DNA from: Brevibacterium senegalense
GTDB lineage: Bacteria; Actinomycetota; Actinomycetes; Actinomycetales; Brevibacteriaceae
NCBI RefSeq assembly: GCF_000285835.1
Contig: NZ_HE978600.1
Span: forward strand, 447,294 to 511,293
Length of the DNA: 64,000 nt
Direction of reading: 5' to 3'
A model generated the notes under the pieces. The model had not been told where the DNA came from and did not search any database. It was given only the letters and a program-made list of their open reading frames with translations. The translations under genes were made by a program, and so were the position numbers. This document shows, in pieces, positions 51,651 to 61,176 of this stretch. The stretch's first letter is position 1, and each line of letters begins with the position of its first letter.

Positions 51651-53072
51651 TCAGAAGAGCAGGGTGATCGCGACGATGACGAGGATGAGCGCGGCGAAGC
51701 CCGTCACGCCCAGGACGATGTAGGGAACCATCGAGTTGCGCTCCGCGACGAGAACGGAACCGTCCTCGTTCGTGACGGATCGGGCGCTCATGGGGCGCGC
51801 CGGCGGCTCCTCCAGCTCGTCCGAGTCCTCCTCCTCGTCCTCCTGACCCAGGCGGGACCACGGATCCGCGGCGGGACGGGAGGTGCGGAAGACCGGCGAT
51901 TCGGAGGTGCGGAACGTGTCCGTGCCGCGCGATCCGGAGGCCACGGACTCGTCGATCGCGGACATGGGGGTCGTGGGCGGGTTCGCCTCGAGATCCGACT
52001 CCGTCACGATGGGCAGCGCGCCCGTCACGACGCGGATGTTCGAGCCCGTGGGCGGCTTGACGACGGGGCTGCGGCGCTTGAGCGGCGCATCGTGGTCACC
52101 CAGTGCCGACGGCGTGATGACGGCGGTCGAGCTGGTCTCGAAGTCCGGGCCGGTGGCGTGGGAGCCCACTCGGCGGCCGGCCAGATCGAACTGCGGGGCG
52201 CCGGCACCCGTGCTGACAGCACCGGTCCGCGGAGTGCCGCCCGTGGTGGGGGTGCTCCCGGTGGTGCTGGTCGACGAGGGCTGCGCGGGGGTGTCGAAGA
52301 GGGACCCCAGACCACCGCTGGGGCCGGTCGCCGGCTCGTCCGAAGGAGCCGTGGTGACGGTGACCGGGTCGTCGGATCCGAAGAGGCTGCCGGAATGCCC
52401 CGTCTGCTGCGCAGCCGTCGAAGTGGTCACGGAGGCGGCGGGTGCTTCGGACTCCGTGGAGGCCGCACTGGCCGGAGCGCTCACTGAATCCGTGGAGTCC
52501 GATGCGCCCGTGGAGTGTGCTGTGTCCGTGGAGTGTGCTGCGTCCGTGGACTCGCGGCCCGAGGATCCGACGGTGTCTGCCGCGTCCGCGGCGTCCGCAC
52601 TGTCCGTCTCGATGCCGGCGGCGCGCTGCGCCAGGACGATCGGGATCGACGCCGTCGGGATATCCGCCGGCAGATCGTTCTCACGCAGGAAGCGCTTGCG
52701 CTCACCGCGGGTCGCGAAGTGCGGTGGCTCCGTCAGCTCAGCGGCCGGGGCGGGAGGCGAGGCGGGCTCCGGAGGTGCGCTCGGAGTGGGGGGTGCATCC
52801 GCACCGGGGGGCGCAGTGGACGCGGGGGCTGCGGCGGGCTCCGCCGGTGCGGGCTCCGCTGGTGCGGGCTCCGCTGGTGTGGCGGCCTCGGGGGCGGTGG
52901 GCGCGCTGGTGGGACGCGGCGGTGCGGCGGGAGGAGCCGCGGCCTCGGCCACGGGGGCCTGCTGATCCTCGGACGGCTCCGCCTCCGCCGCCTGCTGAGC
53001 GTCGTACGCGGCGTCCGCCTGCCGGCGCTCCGCCTCGCGGCGCTCCCGTCGCGTCATGAACTTCTCAGCCAC
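51651..53072 (-). CDS. Large Ala/Pro/Ser-rich protein with a C-terminal membrane anchor
   Basis: A 473-residue protein. A charged N-terminus ([21 protein letters not shown]) is followed by a low-complexity region of PAEPA and Ser/Thr-Asp repeats, a [19 protein letters not shown] segment, and a single C-terminal membrane helix ([24 protein letters not shown]). So the bulk is probably cytoplasmic with a tail anchor, or vice versa. The start is GTG at 53072, with AGGAG upstream; it overlaps the nadD stop. Genes of this type appear between nadD and rsfS in related actinobacteria; the function is unknown. A REXX-type 'RFLRENDLP' motif occurs once. Confidence 0.8.
   Translation of the reverse strand: MAEKFMTRRERREAERRQADAAYDAQQAAEAEPSEDQQAPVAEAAAPPAAPPRPTSAPTAPEAATPAEPAPAEPAPAEPAAAPASTAPPGADAPPTPSAPPEPASPPAPAAELTEPPHFATRGERKRFLRENDLPADIPTASIPIVLAQRAAGIETDSADAADAADTVGSSGRESTDAAHSTDTAHSTGASDSTDSVSAPASAASTESEAPAASVTTSTAAQQTGHSGSLFGSDDPVTVTTAPSDEPATGPSGGLGSLFDTPAQPSSTSTTGSTPTTGGTPRTGAVSTGAGAPQFDLAGRRVGSHATGPDFETSSTAVITPSALGDHDAPLKRRSPVVKPPTGSNIRVVTGALPIVTESDLEANPPTTPMSAIDESVASGSRGTDTFRTSESPVFRTSRPAADPWSRLGQEDEEEDSDELEEPPARPMSARSVTNEDGSVLVAERNSMVPYIVLGVTGFAALILVIVAITLLF
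52508..52543. repeat. Two 18-bp repeats in the low-complexity gene
   Basis: CCGTGGAGTGTGCTGTGT (52508-52525) and CCGTGGAGTGTGCTGCGT (52526-52543), with a partial third copy. They encode repeated [19 protein letters not shown] residues. Confidence 0.7.
52837..52881. repeat. Three 15-bp repeats (PAEPA)
   Basis: GGCTCCGC(C/T)GGTGCG units begin at 52837, 52852 and 52867; the last ends TGTG. They encode the PAEPA repeats and are likely to vary in number by slippage. Confidence 0.7.
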
Positions 53073-53685
53073 TGTGACTCCTGTAGAGATCGTGCTTGGC
53101 AATGTACTGGACCACCCCGTCCGGCACGAGGTACCAGACCGGGAGATCCTGCTCCGCACGCCGGCGGCAGTCCGTCGACGAGATCGCAAGGGCGGGGATC
53201 TGCAGCAGACTCAGCCGCCCCGTGGGCAGGCCGTCCCCGGTCAGCTCGTGCCCCGGCCGGGACACGCCCACGAAGTGCGCCAGGGCGAACAGCTCGTCGA
53301 CATCCTTCCACGACAGGATCTGCGCGAGCGCGTCCGCACCGGTGATGAAGAACATCTCCGCCGCGTCGCCGTAGACCCCCCGCAGGTCGCGCAGCGTGTC
53401 GATGGTGTACGTGGGGCCGGGGCGATCGATGTCCACCCGCGAGACCGTGAACCGCGGATTCGAGGCCGTCGCGACGACGGTCATGAGGTAGCGGTCCTCG
53501 GCGGCGGAGACCCGCCGGTCCTCCTTCTGCCACGGACGTCCCGTGGGCACGAACACGACCTCGTCCAGCTCGAACATCGCCGCAGCCTCACTGGCGGCGA
53601 CGAGGTGACCGTGGTGGATGGGGTCGAACGTGCCGCCCATGACGCCGATGCGGCGCGGGCGGTCTGCGGGGCGGACGGGAATCAC
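53065..53685 (-). CDS. nadD: Nicotinate-nucleotide adenylyltransferase
   Basis: A 206-residue NadD that makes nicotinate adenine dinucleotide from NaMN and ATP. The motifs [12 protein letters not shown] (17-28) and the C-terminal ISSTDCR (usually ISSTxIR) are present. It begins with GTG at 53685, giving the normal length; there is no strong ribosome site, so an alternative start close by cannot be excluded. It is in the conserved proA-nadD-rsfS order. Confidence 0.92.
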   Translation of the reverse strand: MIPVRPADRPRRIGVMGGTFDPIHHGHLVAASEAAAMFELDEVVFVPTGRPWQKEDRRVSAAEDRYLMTVVATASNPRFTVSRVDIDRPGPTYTIDTLRDLRGVYGDAAEMFFITGADALAQILSWKDVDELFALAHFVGVSRPGHELTGDGLPTGRLSLLQIPALAISSTDCRRRAEQDLPVWYLVPDGVVQYIAKHDLYRSHSG

Positions 53686-53715
53686 TCGCGGAGAAGGAGG
53701 AGGGGGCCGGTGGGG

Positions 53716-53871
53716 TCAGTGCCGGTGCGAGATGCCGCTCCAGGACAGCGTGATGACGCCCAGGAACATGAGGATCGAGAAGGTGATGAGCCCGAAGCCG
53801 ATGGGCGGGATCGGCAGGTCGTAGGCGACATGGGGCGTCTCGGCCACGGCTGCGAGGATCGAGGTGGTCAT
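53716..53871 (-). CDS. 51-residue membrane protein between proA and nadD
   Basis: A small protein, MTTSILAAVAETPHVAYD..., with one clear membrane helix (IGFGLITFSILMFLGVITLSW) and the end GISHRH. GAAGGACGG lies 8 nt before the ATG, and codon use is like that of the neighbours. The AYDLPIPPIGFGLI stretch looks conserved; similar tiny proteins occur at this place in related actinobacteria as I recall. The function is unknown. Confidence 0.75.
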   Translation of the reverse strand: MTTSILAAVAETPHVAYDLPIPPIGFGLITFSILMFLGVITLSWSGISHRH

Positions 53872-53961
53872 GAAGGCCGTCCTTCGTTCGGTGGAATGAT
53901 CAGTCTGGGAAAGTGTCTCATGCCCGGGTGCGGGAGGCGGAGTCGGCCCGCCGCCGTGGAC

Positions 53962-55245
53962 TCAGGTGCGGATCTGGCCGTTGCCGCGCATGACCCACTT
54001 GGTGGTCGTGAGCGCTTCGAGGCCCATGGGACCGCGGGCGTGGAGCTTCTGCGTCGAGATGCCCACCTCCGCGCCCAGCCCCAGCTGGCCGCCGTCGGTG
54101 AAGCGGGTCGACACGTTCACACCCACGGCGGCCGCGTCGACCGCCTGCACGAACGTCTCCGCGTTCGCCAGGTCGTTCGTCACGATGACCTCCGTGTGAC
54201 CGGACGTGTACGCGTGGATGTGCTCGATCGCCTCGTCGACGCTCGAGACCAGCCGCACGGCCAGTTCGAGGTCGAGGTACTCCTTCGCCCAGTCGCGGCG
54301 GGTGACCCGGCGGATCCGCATCCCCTCCGGCGCGTACGACTCGATCTCCTTGTCCGCACGGACCACGACACCGGCCTCATGCAGAGCGCCCAGGATCTTG
54401 GGCAGGACGCGCTTCGCGGCCTTCTCGTGGACCAGCAGGTTCTCCAGCGCATTGCACACGCTGGGCCGGTGCGTCTTCGAGTTGAGGACCAGGTCCGTCG
54501 CCATCCGCACGGGCGCCGACTGGTCGATGAACATGTGAACGTTGCCCACACCCGTCTCGATGACGGGGACCAGGGACTCGTGGACGACCCGCGCGATGAG
54601 CTCCGCGCCGCCGCGCGGGATGAGCAGGTCGACGTGATCGCGCGCCTGCATGAGCACGACCGTTCCGTCGCGGCCGAACTCGTCGATGCCGCTCACGATC
54701 TCCTCCGGCAGACCCACCGAGGCGACTGCGCGTCGCAGCAGCGAGATGAGGAGCGTGTTCGAGGACCGGGCCGCGGAACCGCCCCGCAGGACCACCGCGT
54801 TGCCGGACTTGAGCGCCAGGCTCGCGATATCGACGGTCACGTTGGGACGCGCCTCGTAGATCGTTCCCACGACTCCCACGGGGACCGCCTCCTGGCTCAC
54901 CCGCATGCCGTTGGGCATCGTCTGCCCGTGGCGGATGACGCCCACAGGATCCGGCAGACCGATGACCTCGCGCACGGCACCGGCGATGCCCCGCACCCGC
55001 TCCTCGGTGAGCGTGAGGCGGTCGATGAGCGAATCCGGCGTCTCGCGCTTGCGCGCCGTCTCGATGTCCTCCGCGTTCGCGGCGAGGATGTCGTCGACGT
55101 TGGCCTCGAGGGAATCCGCGATCGCGGCCAGCGCGTCGTTCTTCACCTGCGTCGACGCCTGCGCGATGCTGCTGGCGGACTCCTTGGCGGCCGCGACGAT
55201 GCGCGTGACCCCGCGCGTCACGCGTGGACTGATCTCAGTCGTCAT
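53962..55245 (-). CDS. proA: Gamma-glutamyl phosphate reductase
   Basis: A 427-residue aldehyde-dehydrogenase-fold enzyme that reduces gamma-glutamyl phosphate to glutamate semialdehyde in proline synthesis. The catalytic Cys is in HRPSVCNALE, and GVVGTIYEARPNVTVDIA and LIPRGGAELI are conserved. It overlaps proB by 4 nt (ATGA), so the two subunits of the metabolon are made together. Confidence 0.95.
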   Translation of the reverse strand: MTTEISPRVTRGVTRIVAAAKESASSIAQASTQVKNDALAAIADSLEANVDDILAANAEDIETARKRETPDSLIDRLTLTEERVRGIAGAVREVIGLPDPVGVIRHGQTMPNGMRVSQEAVPVGVVGTIYEARPNVTVDIASLALKSGNAVVLRGGSAARSSNTLLISLLRRAVASVGLPEEIVSGIDEFGRDGTVVLMQARDHVDLLIPRGGAELIARVVHESLVPVIETGVGNVHMFIDQSAPVRMATDLVLNSKTHRPSVCNALENLLVHEKAAKRVLPKILGALHEAGVVVRADKEIESYAPEGMRIRRVTRRDWAKEYLDLELAVRLVSSVDEAIEHIHAYTSGHTEVIVTNDLANAETFVQAVDAAAVGVNVSTRFTDGGQLGLGAEVGISTQKLHARGPMGLEALTTTKWVMRGNGQIRT

Positions 55246-56396
55246 TGTTCCCCTTGTTCGAAGACCGCGTCCGTGAGGACCATATCGTTGCGGTGAATGA
55301 CCTCTCTACGGTAATCCGATCCCAGCGCGTTGCCCAACTCCTCCGACGACCTGCCCATCATGGCGGGCAGCTCGTCCTCCGCGAAGTTCGCGATGCCGCG
55401 GGCGACGAGCGCGCCGTCCGGACCGCGGACGTCGACCGGGTCGCCGGCGTCGAAGCCGCCGTCCGCACCCACGACGCCCACCGCCAGCAGGGACCGTCCT
55501 CGCTCGGCCACGGCGCGGGCCGCGCCCGCGTCGACGTGGATCGTGCCGTGCTTCTGTGCCAAATGGGCGATCCACAGCAGCCGGGTGGCGCGGCGTCGGT
55601 GCGTCACGCCGAAGGCGGTGCCCACCTCTCCCCCGGCCACGGCCTCGGCGATGTGATCCGCGGAGCTGAGGATCGTCGCGATCCCGGAGTCCGCGGCCAT
55701 CGTCGCGGCCTGCACCTTCGTGACCATCCCGCCGGTGCCGGTGCCCGCGGAGCCGGTCCCGCCGATCCGCAGCTCGTCGAGGTGGGCCGGACCGCCGATG
55801 AACGGCACCCGCCGGCTGCCGGGGGCGCCGGGCGGTGCGCTGAGGAGGGCCTCGACGTCGGACAGCAGGACGAGGGCCTCGGCGTGGATCAGGTGCGCGA
55901 CGAGCGCGGACAGGCGGTCGTTGTCTCCGAAGCGGACCCCGTGCGAGACGACCGCGTCGTTCTCGTTCACGATCGGGAAGATCCCCAGCGCCAGCATGCG
56001 CTCGACCGCGCGCTGCGCGTTGCGGTACTTCGCACGGTGGATGAGGTCGTCCGCGGTCAGCAGCACCTGCGCGGGCACGATCCCGTGCTCTGCGAGCGTG
56101 TGCGTGTACTCCGCCATGAGAAGGCTCTGCCCCACCCCGGCGGCGGCCTGCTTCGTCGCCTGGTCCTTGGGACGCCGGGTGATGCCCATGGGTTCCAGCC
56201 CGGCGGCGACGGCGCCGGAGGACACGAGGACGATCTCACGGCCCGCAGCCCGCTGCTCGCCCAGCACGCGGGCGATGCGACGCACGCGGTCCCGGTCCAA
56301 CCCGTCCTGGACGGTCGTCAGGGACGACGACCCGACCTTCACGACGATGCGCTTCGCGTCGCGCACCTGCGCGCGCGTCTGCGCCTCCGTCCTCAC
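55242..56396 (-). CDS. proB: Glutamate 5-kinase
   Basis: A 384-residue kinase for the first step of proline synthesis. An amino-acid-kinase domain ([53 protein letters not shown]) is followed by a PUA domain (about 285-370). The start is GTG at 56396, overlapping the obgE stop by 4 nt. Confidence 0.95.
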   Translation of the reverse strand: MRTEAQTRAQVRDAKRIVVKVGSSSLTTVQDGLDRDRVRRIARVLGEQRAAGREIVLVSSGAVAAGLEPMGITRRPKDQATKQAAAGVGQSLLMAEYTHTLAEHGIVPAQVLLTADDLIHRAKYRNAQRAVERMLALGIFPIVNENDAVVSHGVRFGDNDRLSALVAHLIHAEALVLLSDVEALLSAPPGAPGSRRVPFIGGPAHLDELRIGGTGSAGTGTGGMVTKVQAATMAADSGIATILSSADHIAEAVAGGEVGTAFGVTHRRRATRLLWIAHLAQKHGTIHVDAGAARAVAERGRSLLAVGVVGADGGFDAGDPVDVRGPDGALVARGIANFAEDELPAMMGRSSEELGNALGSDYRREVIHRNDMVLTDAVFEQGEQ

Positions 56397-57937
56397 GCCT
56401 CCACGTCCTCGTCCCCGGCCTGTCGCGCGCGGGCGGCGCGCTCCGCCAGGCGCTCCTCCTCGAACTCCGCACGGGTCGCGGCCTTCGCGTCCATGCGCTC
56501 GTGGAAGGCCTCCTTGCGCTCGCGGCGGGTGGCGCGCGCCCGCTCCTCGAGGCGCGCGTCCGTGCCGCGTCCACCCAGCAGCTCCGCACCGCCCACCATC
56601 GTGGGATCCCAGTCGAAGACGACGCCGTCGTCCGGACCGATCACGACGGTGGAACCCGGCACGGCGCCCGCCCGGAACAGCTCCTTCTCCACGCCCAGGC
56701 GCTCCAGTCGATCGCCCAGATAGCCCACGGCCTCGTCGTTCGCGAAGTCCGTCTGCAGGATCCAGGTCTCCGGCTTGGCACCCAGGATCCGGAAGATCGT
56801 CTCGTCCCCTTCCGCCTCGACGACGATGCGGAAGCCCGCGTCGTCGACCGCACGCGGCCGCAGCACGATGCGCTCCGGCTGAGTGTCGTCCTCCTCGCGG
56901 CGGGCGCGCTCCGCTTCGACCAGCCCCGCCATCGCGAAGGACAGGTCGCGCAGGCCCGCGTGCGACACGGCGGAGACCTCGAAGACGCGGTAGCCGGCGG
57001 CCTCGAGCTCCGGCCGCACGAGCGCGGCCATCTCGCCGCTGTCGGTCACGTCGATCTTGTTGAGCGCGACGAGGGTGGGCCGCTCGTCCAGCGGCAGCAG
57101 GTCTCCCCCGTGCTCGATGTCGACGGCGTACGCTGCCAGCTCCTCCTCCAGCGCCCGCAGATCACCCACGGGGTCGCGGCCGGGATCCCACGTGGCCAGG
57201 TCTATGACGTGGACCAGTCCGGCGCAGCGCTCGACGTGCCGCAGGAACTCGAGGCCCAGGCCCTTGCCCTGCGCCGCGCCGGGAATGAGGCCCGGCACGT
57301 CCGCGACCGTGAAGCGCGTGCCCCCGGCCTCGACGACGCCCAGGTTGGGCACCAGCGTGGTGAACGGATAGTCCGCGATCTTGGGGCGCGCGGCGGACAG
57401 CGCGGCGATGAGGCTGGACTTGCCGGCCGAGGGGAAGCCCACGAGCGCGATGTCCGCGACGGTCTTCACCTCGAGGACCAGGTCGTGGGACTGTCCGGGC
57501 GTGCCCAGCAGGGCGAATCCGGGTGCCTTGCGCTTCGTCGACGCAAGTGCCGCGTTGCCCAGTCCTCCGCGGCCGCCCTGCGCGGCGACGAAGCGAGTGC
57601 CCGGCTCCACGAGGTCCGCGAGGATGTCGCCGGCGGGCGTCTTCACGACGGTGCCCTCCGGCACCGGCAGCACCAGGTCGCCGCCGTCCGCACCGTGCTT
57701 GAGGTCGCCCTTGCCGATCCCGCCGTGATCCGCCCGGCGGTGGGGCGAGCGGTGGTACGGGAGGAGCGTCGTGGTCTGCGGATCGACCTCGAGGACCACG
57801 TTGCCGCCGTCACCGCCGTTGGCGCCGTCGGGTCCACCCAGGGGCTTGAACTTCTCGCGCCGGATGGAGACGCACCCGTTGCCGCCGTCGCCGCCTGCGA
57901 TGTGCAGGGTGACGCGATCGATGAACTCAGTGGCCAT
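56393..57937 (-). CDS. obgE: GTPase ObgE/CgtA
   Basis: A 514-residue ribosome-associated GTPase. The Gly-rich Obg domain (1-155: [16 protein letters not shown]) is followed by the G domain ([23 protein letters not shown]), the OCT domain ([18 protein letters not shown]) and a charged helical tail of about 70 residues ([18 protein letters not shown]) typical of high-GC actinobacteria. The ATG at 57937 has GAGGAG close before it; the longer frame upstream is not supported. Confidence 0.95.
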   Translation of the reverse strand: MATEFIDRVTLHIAGGDGGNGCVSIRREKFKPLGGPDGANGGDGGNVVLEVDPQTTTLLPYHRSPHRRADHGGIGKGDLKHGADGGDLVLPVPEGTVVKTPAGDILADLVEPGTRFVAAQGGRGGLGNAALASTKRKAPGFALLGTPGQSHDLVLEVKTVADIALVGFPSAGKSSLIAALSAARPKIADYPFTTLVPNLGVVEAGGTRFTVADVPGLIPGAAQGKGLGLEFLRHVERCAGLVHVIDLATWDPGRDPVGDLRALEEELAAYAVDIEHGGDLLPLDERPTLVALNKIDVTDSGEMAALVRPELEAAGYRVFEVSAVSHAGLRDLSFAMAGLVEAERARREEDDTQPERIVLRPRAVDDAGFRIVVEAEGDETIFRILGAKPETWILQTDFANDEAVGYLGDRLERLGVEKELFRAGAVPGSTVVIGPDDGVVFDWDPTMVGGAELLGGRGTDARLEERARATRRERKEAFHERMDAKAATRAEFEEERLAERAARARQAGDEDVEA

Positions 57938-58002
57938 GGCTCCTCGCAGAGATGGAAGGGACGTCCTGCCGCGAGTCGCGGCGGACGTGTCCGCACACCC
58001 CG

Positions 58003-58008
58003 ATTCTA
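58003..58008 (-). promoter_or_regulatory. Possible -10 of an obgE promoter
   Basis: TAGAAT on the minus strand, about 60 nt before the obgE start and just after the hairpin that ends rpmA, would allow obgE-proBA to be transcribed separately. No good -35 is seen. Confidence 0.4.
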
Positions 58009-58036
58009 CGGGGCGCACGGTGCAGGAACGCCGGAG

Positions 58037-58063
58037 CGGGGCGAGTCAGTGTGACTCGCCCCG
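58037..58063 (-). terminator. Hairpin after rpmA
   Basis: CGGGGCGAGTCA-GTG-TGACTCGCCCCG, a perfect 12-bp stem, lies 32 bp after the rpmA stop. It probably ends most of the rplU-rpmA transcript before obgE. Confidence 0.75.
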
Positions 58064-58094
58064 CCCGGGACAGGTTCGCTGCGGGAGTCCGCGC

Positions 58095-58346
58095 TCAGGG
58101 AGCGAGGATGTTGACGACCTTGCGGCCGCCCTTCGCGCCGAAGTCGACGGTGCCGGCGGACAGGGCGAACAGGGTGTCGTCCTTGCCGCGGCCCACGTTG
58201 TCGCCCGGGTGGAACCGGGTGCCGCGCTGACGGACGAGGATCTCGCCCGCATTGACGGTCTGGCCGCCGAAGCGCTTCACGCCCAGGCGCTGGGCGTTCG
58301 AGTCGCGGCCGTTCTTGGTGGAGCTTGCGCCCTTCTTGGTTGCCAT
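58095..58346 (-). CDS. rpmA: Ribosomal protein bL27
   Basis: An 83-residue L27, [28 protein letters not shown] onward. The N-terminus starts with the mature ATKKGA form and lacks the cleavable Firmicutes extension. It follows rplU with a 30-bp gap. Confidence 0.97.
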   Translation of the reverse strand: MATKKGASSTKNGRDSNAQRLGVKRFGGQTVNAGEILVRQRGTRFHPGDNVGRGKDDTLFALSAGTVDFGAKGGRKVVNILAP

Positions 58347-58376
58347 TGGCTTCTCTCCTTCAGGTGTCGCAGTCGC

Positions 58377-58685
58377 TCAGGCGATGCCGGTGATCTTGAG
58401 GCGGGTGAGGTCCTGGCGGTGGCCCTGACGCTTCTTGTAGCCCGTCTTGTTCTTGTACTTCTGGATGACGATCTTGGGACCGCGCAGCTCGTTGAGCACC
58501 TCTGCGGAGACCGTGATCTTCGACAGCGCATCCGCGGCCGTGGTGACGGTGTCGCCGTCCACGTGCAGCACTGCGGGGAGCTCGACGGTGTCGCCGGCCT
58601 CCGCCTTGATCCGATTGACCGTGATGACGTCGCCGACGCTGACCTTCTCCTGGTGGCCGCCGGCGCGGACGATGGCGTAGACCAT
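58377..58685 (-). CDS. rplU: Ribosomal protein bL21
   Basis: A 102-residue L21 ([19 protein letters not shown] to [13 protein letters not shown]) of complete length. It is the first gene after a promoter and a leader of about 158 nt that probably folds. Confidence 0.97.
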   Translation of the reverse strand: MVYAIVRAGGHQEKVSVGDVITVNRIKAEAGDTVELPAVLHVDGDTVTTAADALSKITVSAEVLNELRGPKIVIQKYKNKTGYKKRQGHRQDLTRLKITGIA

Positions 58686-58843
58686 GTGCGTACCTCTCGC
58701 TTCACTCCTGCGCGCGATCGTGCACCGCGCGACTTCCTGTCTGGAATGGGCGACCCCTCCTTGGCCTCCGCCACCCGCCGTGACCGGCGGAGAGCGGACG
58801 TCCCATTACGAGGGGGGATCTGCCCCGATGCCCATGGCACCGA
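58686..58843 (-). ncRNA. Structured 5' leader of rplU-rpmA (putative)
   Basis: About 158 nt of leader. It contains CCGCCG-GTCA-CGGCGG (58775-58790) within the longer GC-rich stem CTCCGCC...CGGAG and several purine-rich stretches (AAGGAGGGG near 58757). Long leaders before rplU serve ribosomal-protein autoregulation in other bacteria; whether this one matches a known L21 leader family could not be checked. Confidence 0.5.
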
Positions 58844-58849
58844 CGCACA

Positions 58850-58879
58850 ACTCTAGCGCATGACGAGGGAGCCGGTCAA
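58850..58879 (-). promoter_or_regulatory. Promoter of rplU-rpmA
   Basis: TTGACC (58879-58874), an 18-bp spacer and TAGAGT (58855-58850) on the minus strand; transcription would start near 58843. It is one of the best housekeeping-type promoters in the window. Confidence 0.7.
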
Positions 58880-58915
58880 AGCCGCACAGCACCCCGGGAA
58901 GCCGCGCGAACGGCG

Positions 58916-59218
58916 TCAGGAGGCCTCGCGCGCCTCGTCTGCGATGCGCTCGTGGTGGCGGATGACTTCGGCCACGATGAAGGCGAGGACCTTCTCTGCG
59001 AACTCCGGGTCCAGATGGGCGTCCTCCGCCAGCGCGCGCAACCGCTCCAGCTGGCGGGCCTCGCGCGCAGGATCCGCGGGAGGCAGGGCGCGCTCCGCCT
59101 TGAGTCGGCCCACCCTCTCCGTCAGCTTGAAGCGCTCGGCCAGGACGTGGATGAGAACCGCATCGAGGTTGTCAATACTGCCCCGCAGCGCGTCGAGGTC
59201 CGCAGGGATGTCAGCCAT
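58916..59218 (-). CDS. Chorismate mutase, AroQ type
   Basis: A 100-residue helical chorismate mutase (chorismate to prephenate). The MADIPADLDALRGSIDNLDAVLIHVLAERFKLTERVGRLKA segment has the Arg and Lys that bind the substrate; ALPPADPAREARQLERLRALA follows. The ATG at 59218, with AGGAG 6 nt upstream, matches the length of monofunctional actinobacterial enzymes; a longer frame exists but is not needed. Confidence 0.9.
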   Translation of the reverse strand: MADIPADLDALRGSIDNLDAVLIHVLAERFKLTERVGRLKAERALPPADPAREARQLERLRALAEDAHLDPEFAEKVLAFIVAEVIRHHERIADEAREAS

Positions 59219-59374
59219 TCCGTCTCCTGATCCGCTGTCCGGGTCTGCAGCGCCGCTCGTCGCACCCCGGTGCGGGCGAGCAGCCTCACGACTCCTCACG
59301 ATACAGCGCCGCGCGCCCCGGCGGGAACCGGGGCGCGCGGCGCCGTGCAGACGGATGCGGTCGGGCTGAGGGCG

Positions 59375-60949
59375 TCAGGCGTTGCCCTGCTCCGCGCGGA
59401 TGCGGGCGAGATCCTCGTCCGTCTCCGCACCCAGCTCGTGAAGCGTGCCGGCCTTCCGGTCGGCCAGGTACTTCCGCATCTCGTCCTTGACGACGGGCAT
59501 GAGGATGTAGAGGCCCAGGATGTTGACGAAGGCGCAGCAGAACAGTGCGGCGTCCGCGAAGTCGACGATCGTGCCGAACGAGGCCATGCAGCCCACGATG
59601 ATGAAGAACAGCAGGATCGAGCGGAACACGTTGTCGGAGGCGCGGCCGCGTCCGAACAGGTAGTGCCACGCCTTGAGCCCGTAGTAGCCCCACGTAATGA
59701 GCGTCGAGATCGCGAACAGCATGACGGCGATCGCCAGCAGGACCGGCCACCAACCGGTGATCGTGCCGAATGCCTCGGAGATGAGAAGCACGCCATCGGG
59801 CGAGCTGCCGGTCTCCGCGTATTCCGCCATCGCGTCCTCGAAGACCAGGCCGCCGCCGATCACGACGGTCAGCGCGGACATGAGGCAGACGACGACGGTG
59901 TCGAGGAACGGCTCCAGCATGGCGACGAAGCCCTCCGACACCGGACGACGCGTCTTGACCGCGGAGTGCGCGATCGGGGCGGAGCCGATGCCTGCCTCAT
60001 TGGAGAACGCCGCGCGCTGGAAGCCCACGAACATGACGCCAAAGAAGCCACCGCTGATGCCCTCAGGGCTGAACGCCCCCGTGAAGATCGTGCCCAGGGC
60101 CGGACCGATCTGGTCCGCGTTGCCCAGGATGACGATGAGGCACGAGACGATGTAGAAGATCGCCATGGTGGGGACGAGCTTCTCCGTCACGCTGCCGATG
60201 GACTTCATGCCGCCGATGAGCACGAGCCCGACGACCAGTGCGATGAGGATGCCCATGATGAGACCGCCCACCGGTCCGCCCAGGATGCCGGTCTCACCAC
60301 CGGTCACCTCGCGGAGCTGGACAGCGGTCTGGTTCGCCTGGAACATTCCGCCGCCGGCGACGCCGAAGAGCAGGATCGCAATCGCGAAGAACCCGGTCAG
60401 CGCGGCGGACACCGCACGCGGGAAGCGCTTGAATGCGACGGGGAGGTACTTGAACGGCCCGCCGTTGACGATTCCGTCCGAGTCGATCTCGCGGTACTTC
60501 ACACCCAGGGTGCACTCGACGAACTTCGTGCACATCGCGAGCAGTCCGGCGACGACCATCCAGAACGCCGCACCGGGGCCTCCCATGGCCATCGCGGCGC
60601 CCACACCGGCGATGTTGCCCAATCCCACCGTCGCCGCGGTCGCAGAGGTGAGCGCCTGGAAGTGGGTCACCTCACCCGGGTCGCTGGGGCTGGAGTAGCG
60701 GCCGGAGACCACCTCGAGGGCGACCTTGAAGCCGCGGAACTGGATGAAGCCGAAGTAGACCGAGAAGACGACAGCGGCGACGATCAGCCAGATGACGACG
60801 AGGGGGAAGTTTCCCACGCTGAAGAAGACGATGCTGGCGAAGACGCCGACGACCGGGTCGAGGACGCCGTTGACCGTCTCCTCGATGGATTCGACGACAC
60901 CCTGACCCGCGGGTTGCGCGCTCAGAGCTGCGCTCATGTGTGTGTTCAT
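59375..60949 (-). CDS. Sodium:alanine/glycine symporter (AGCS family)
   Basis: A 524-residue Na+-coupled amino acid carrier with about 11 membrane segments. The family signatures GGPGAAFWMVVAGLLAMCTKFVECTLGVKYRE, FQRAAFSNEAGIGSAPIAHSA and SATAATVGLGNIAGVG are clear. The start is taken as the ATG at 60949: a -10-like TACTCT ends 8 nt before it and there is no ribosome site, so the mRNA is likely leaderless. It stands as a separate unit between rne and the chorismate mutase gene. Confidence 0.92.
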   Translation of the reverse strand: MNTHMSAALSAQPAGQGVVESIEETVNGVLDPVVGVFASIVFFSVGNFPLVVIWLIVAAVVFSVYFGFIQFRGFKVALEVVSGRYSSPSDPGEVTHFQALTSATAATVGLGNIAGVGAAMAMGGPGAAFWMVVAGLLAMCTKFVECTLGVKYREIDSDGIVNGGPFKYLPVAFKRFPRAVSAALTGFFAIAILLFGVAGGGMFQANQTAVQLREVTGGETGILGGPVGGLIMGILIALVVGLVLIGGMKSIGSVTEKLVPTMAIFYIVSCLIVILGNADQIGPALGTIFTGAFSPEGISGGFFGVMFVGFQRAAFSNEAGIGSAPIAHSAVKTRRPVSEGFVAMLEPFLDTVVVCLMSALTVVIGGGLVFEDAMAEYAETGSSPDGVLLISEAFGTITGWWPVLLAIAVMLFAISTLITWGYYGLKAWHYLFGRGRASDNVFRSILLFFIIVGCMASFGTIVDFADAALFCCAFVNILGLYILMPVVKDEMRKYLADRKAGTLHELGAETDEDLARIRAEQGNA

Positions 60950-60957
60950 AGTGACTG

Positions 60958-60963
60958 AGAGTA
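60958..60963 (-). promoter_or_regulatory. -10 element for a leaderless AGCS transcript
   Basis: TACTCT on the minus strand, 8 nt before the ATG at 60949. The -35 region (GTGATG) is weak. Confidence 0.4.
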
Positions 60964-61097
60964 CAAGTCCCATATGACGCGCATCACATTCCCGGGCACT
61001 TCGGAGGACATGTTTACCCTATTGTTATCCACCTCACATCGACTGGCGCTCTCACCGGCATCAATGCCGCCGCACGCGTGCGACTCGCGACACGCGC

Positions 61098-61139
61098 AGA
61101 GCCCCCGACCACCCCGCAGGTGCGGGGGTCGGGGGCTCT
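61098..61139 (-). terminator. Terminator after the RNase E gene
   Basis: AGAGCCCCCGAC and GTCGGGGGCTCT form a 12-bp stem that continues with CCCCGC/GCGGGG around an AGGT loop. It lies 38 bp past the RNase E stop. The rest of 60964-61176 shows no gene. Confidence 0.8.
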
Positions 61140-61176
61140 CTGCGGGCGTCCGGCGACGGCTGCAGCGGGCCTGCGG

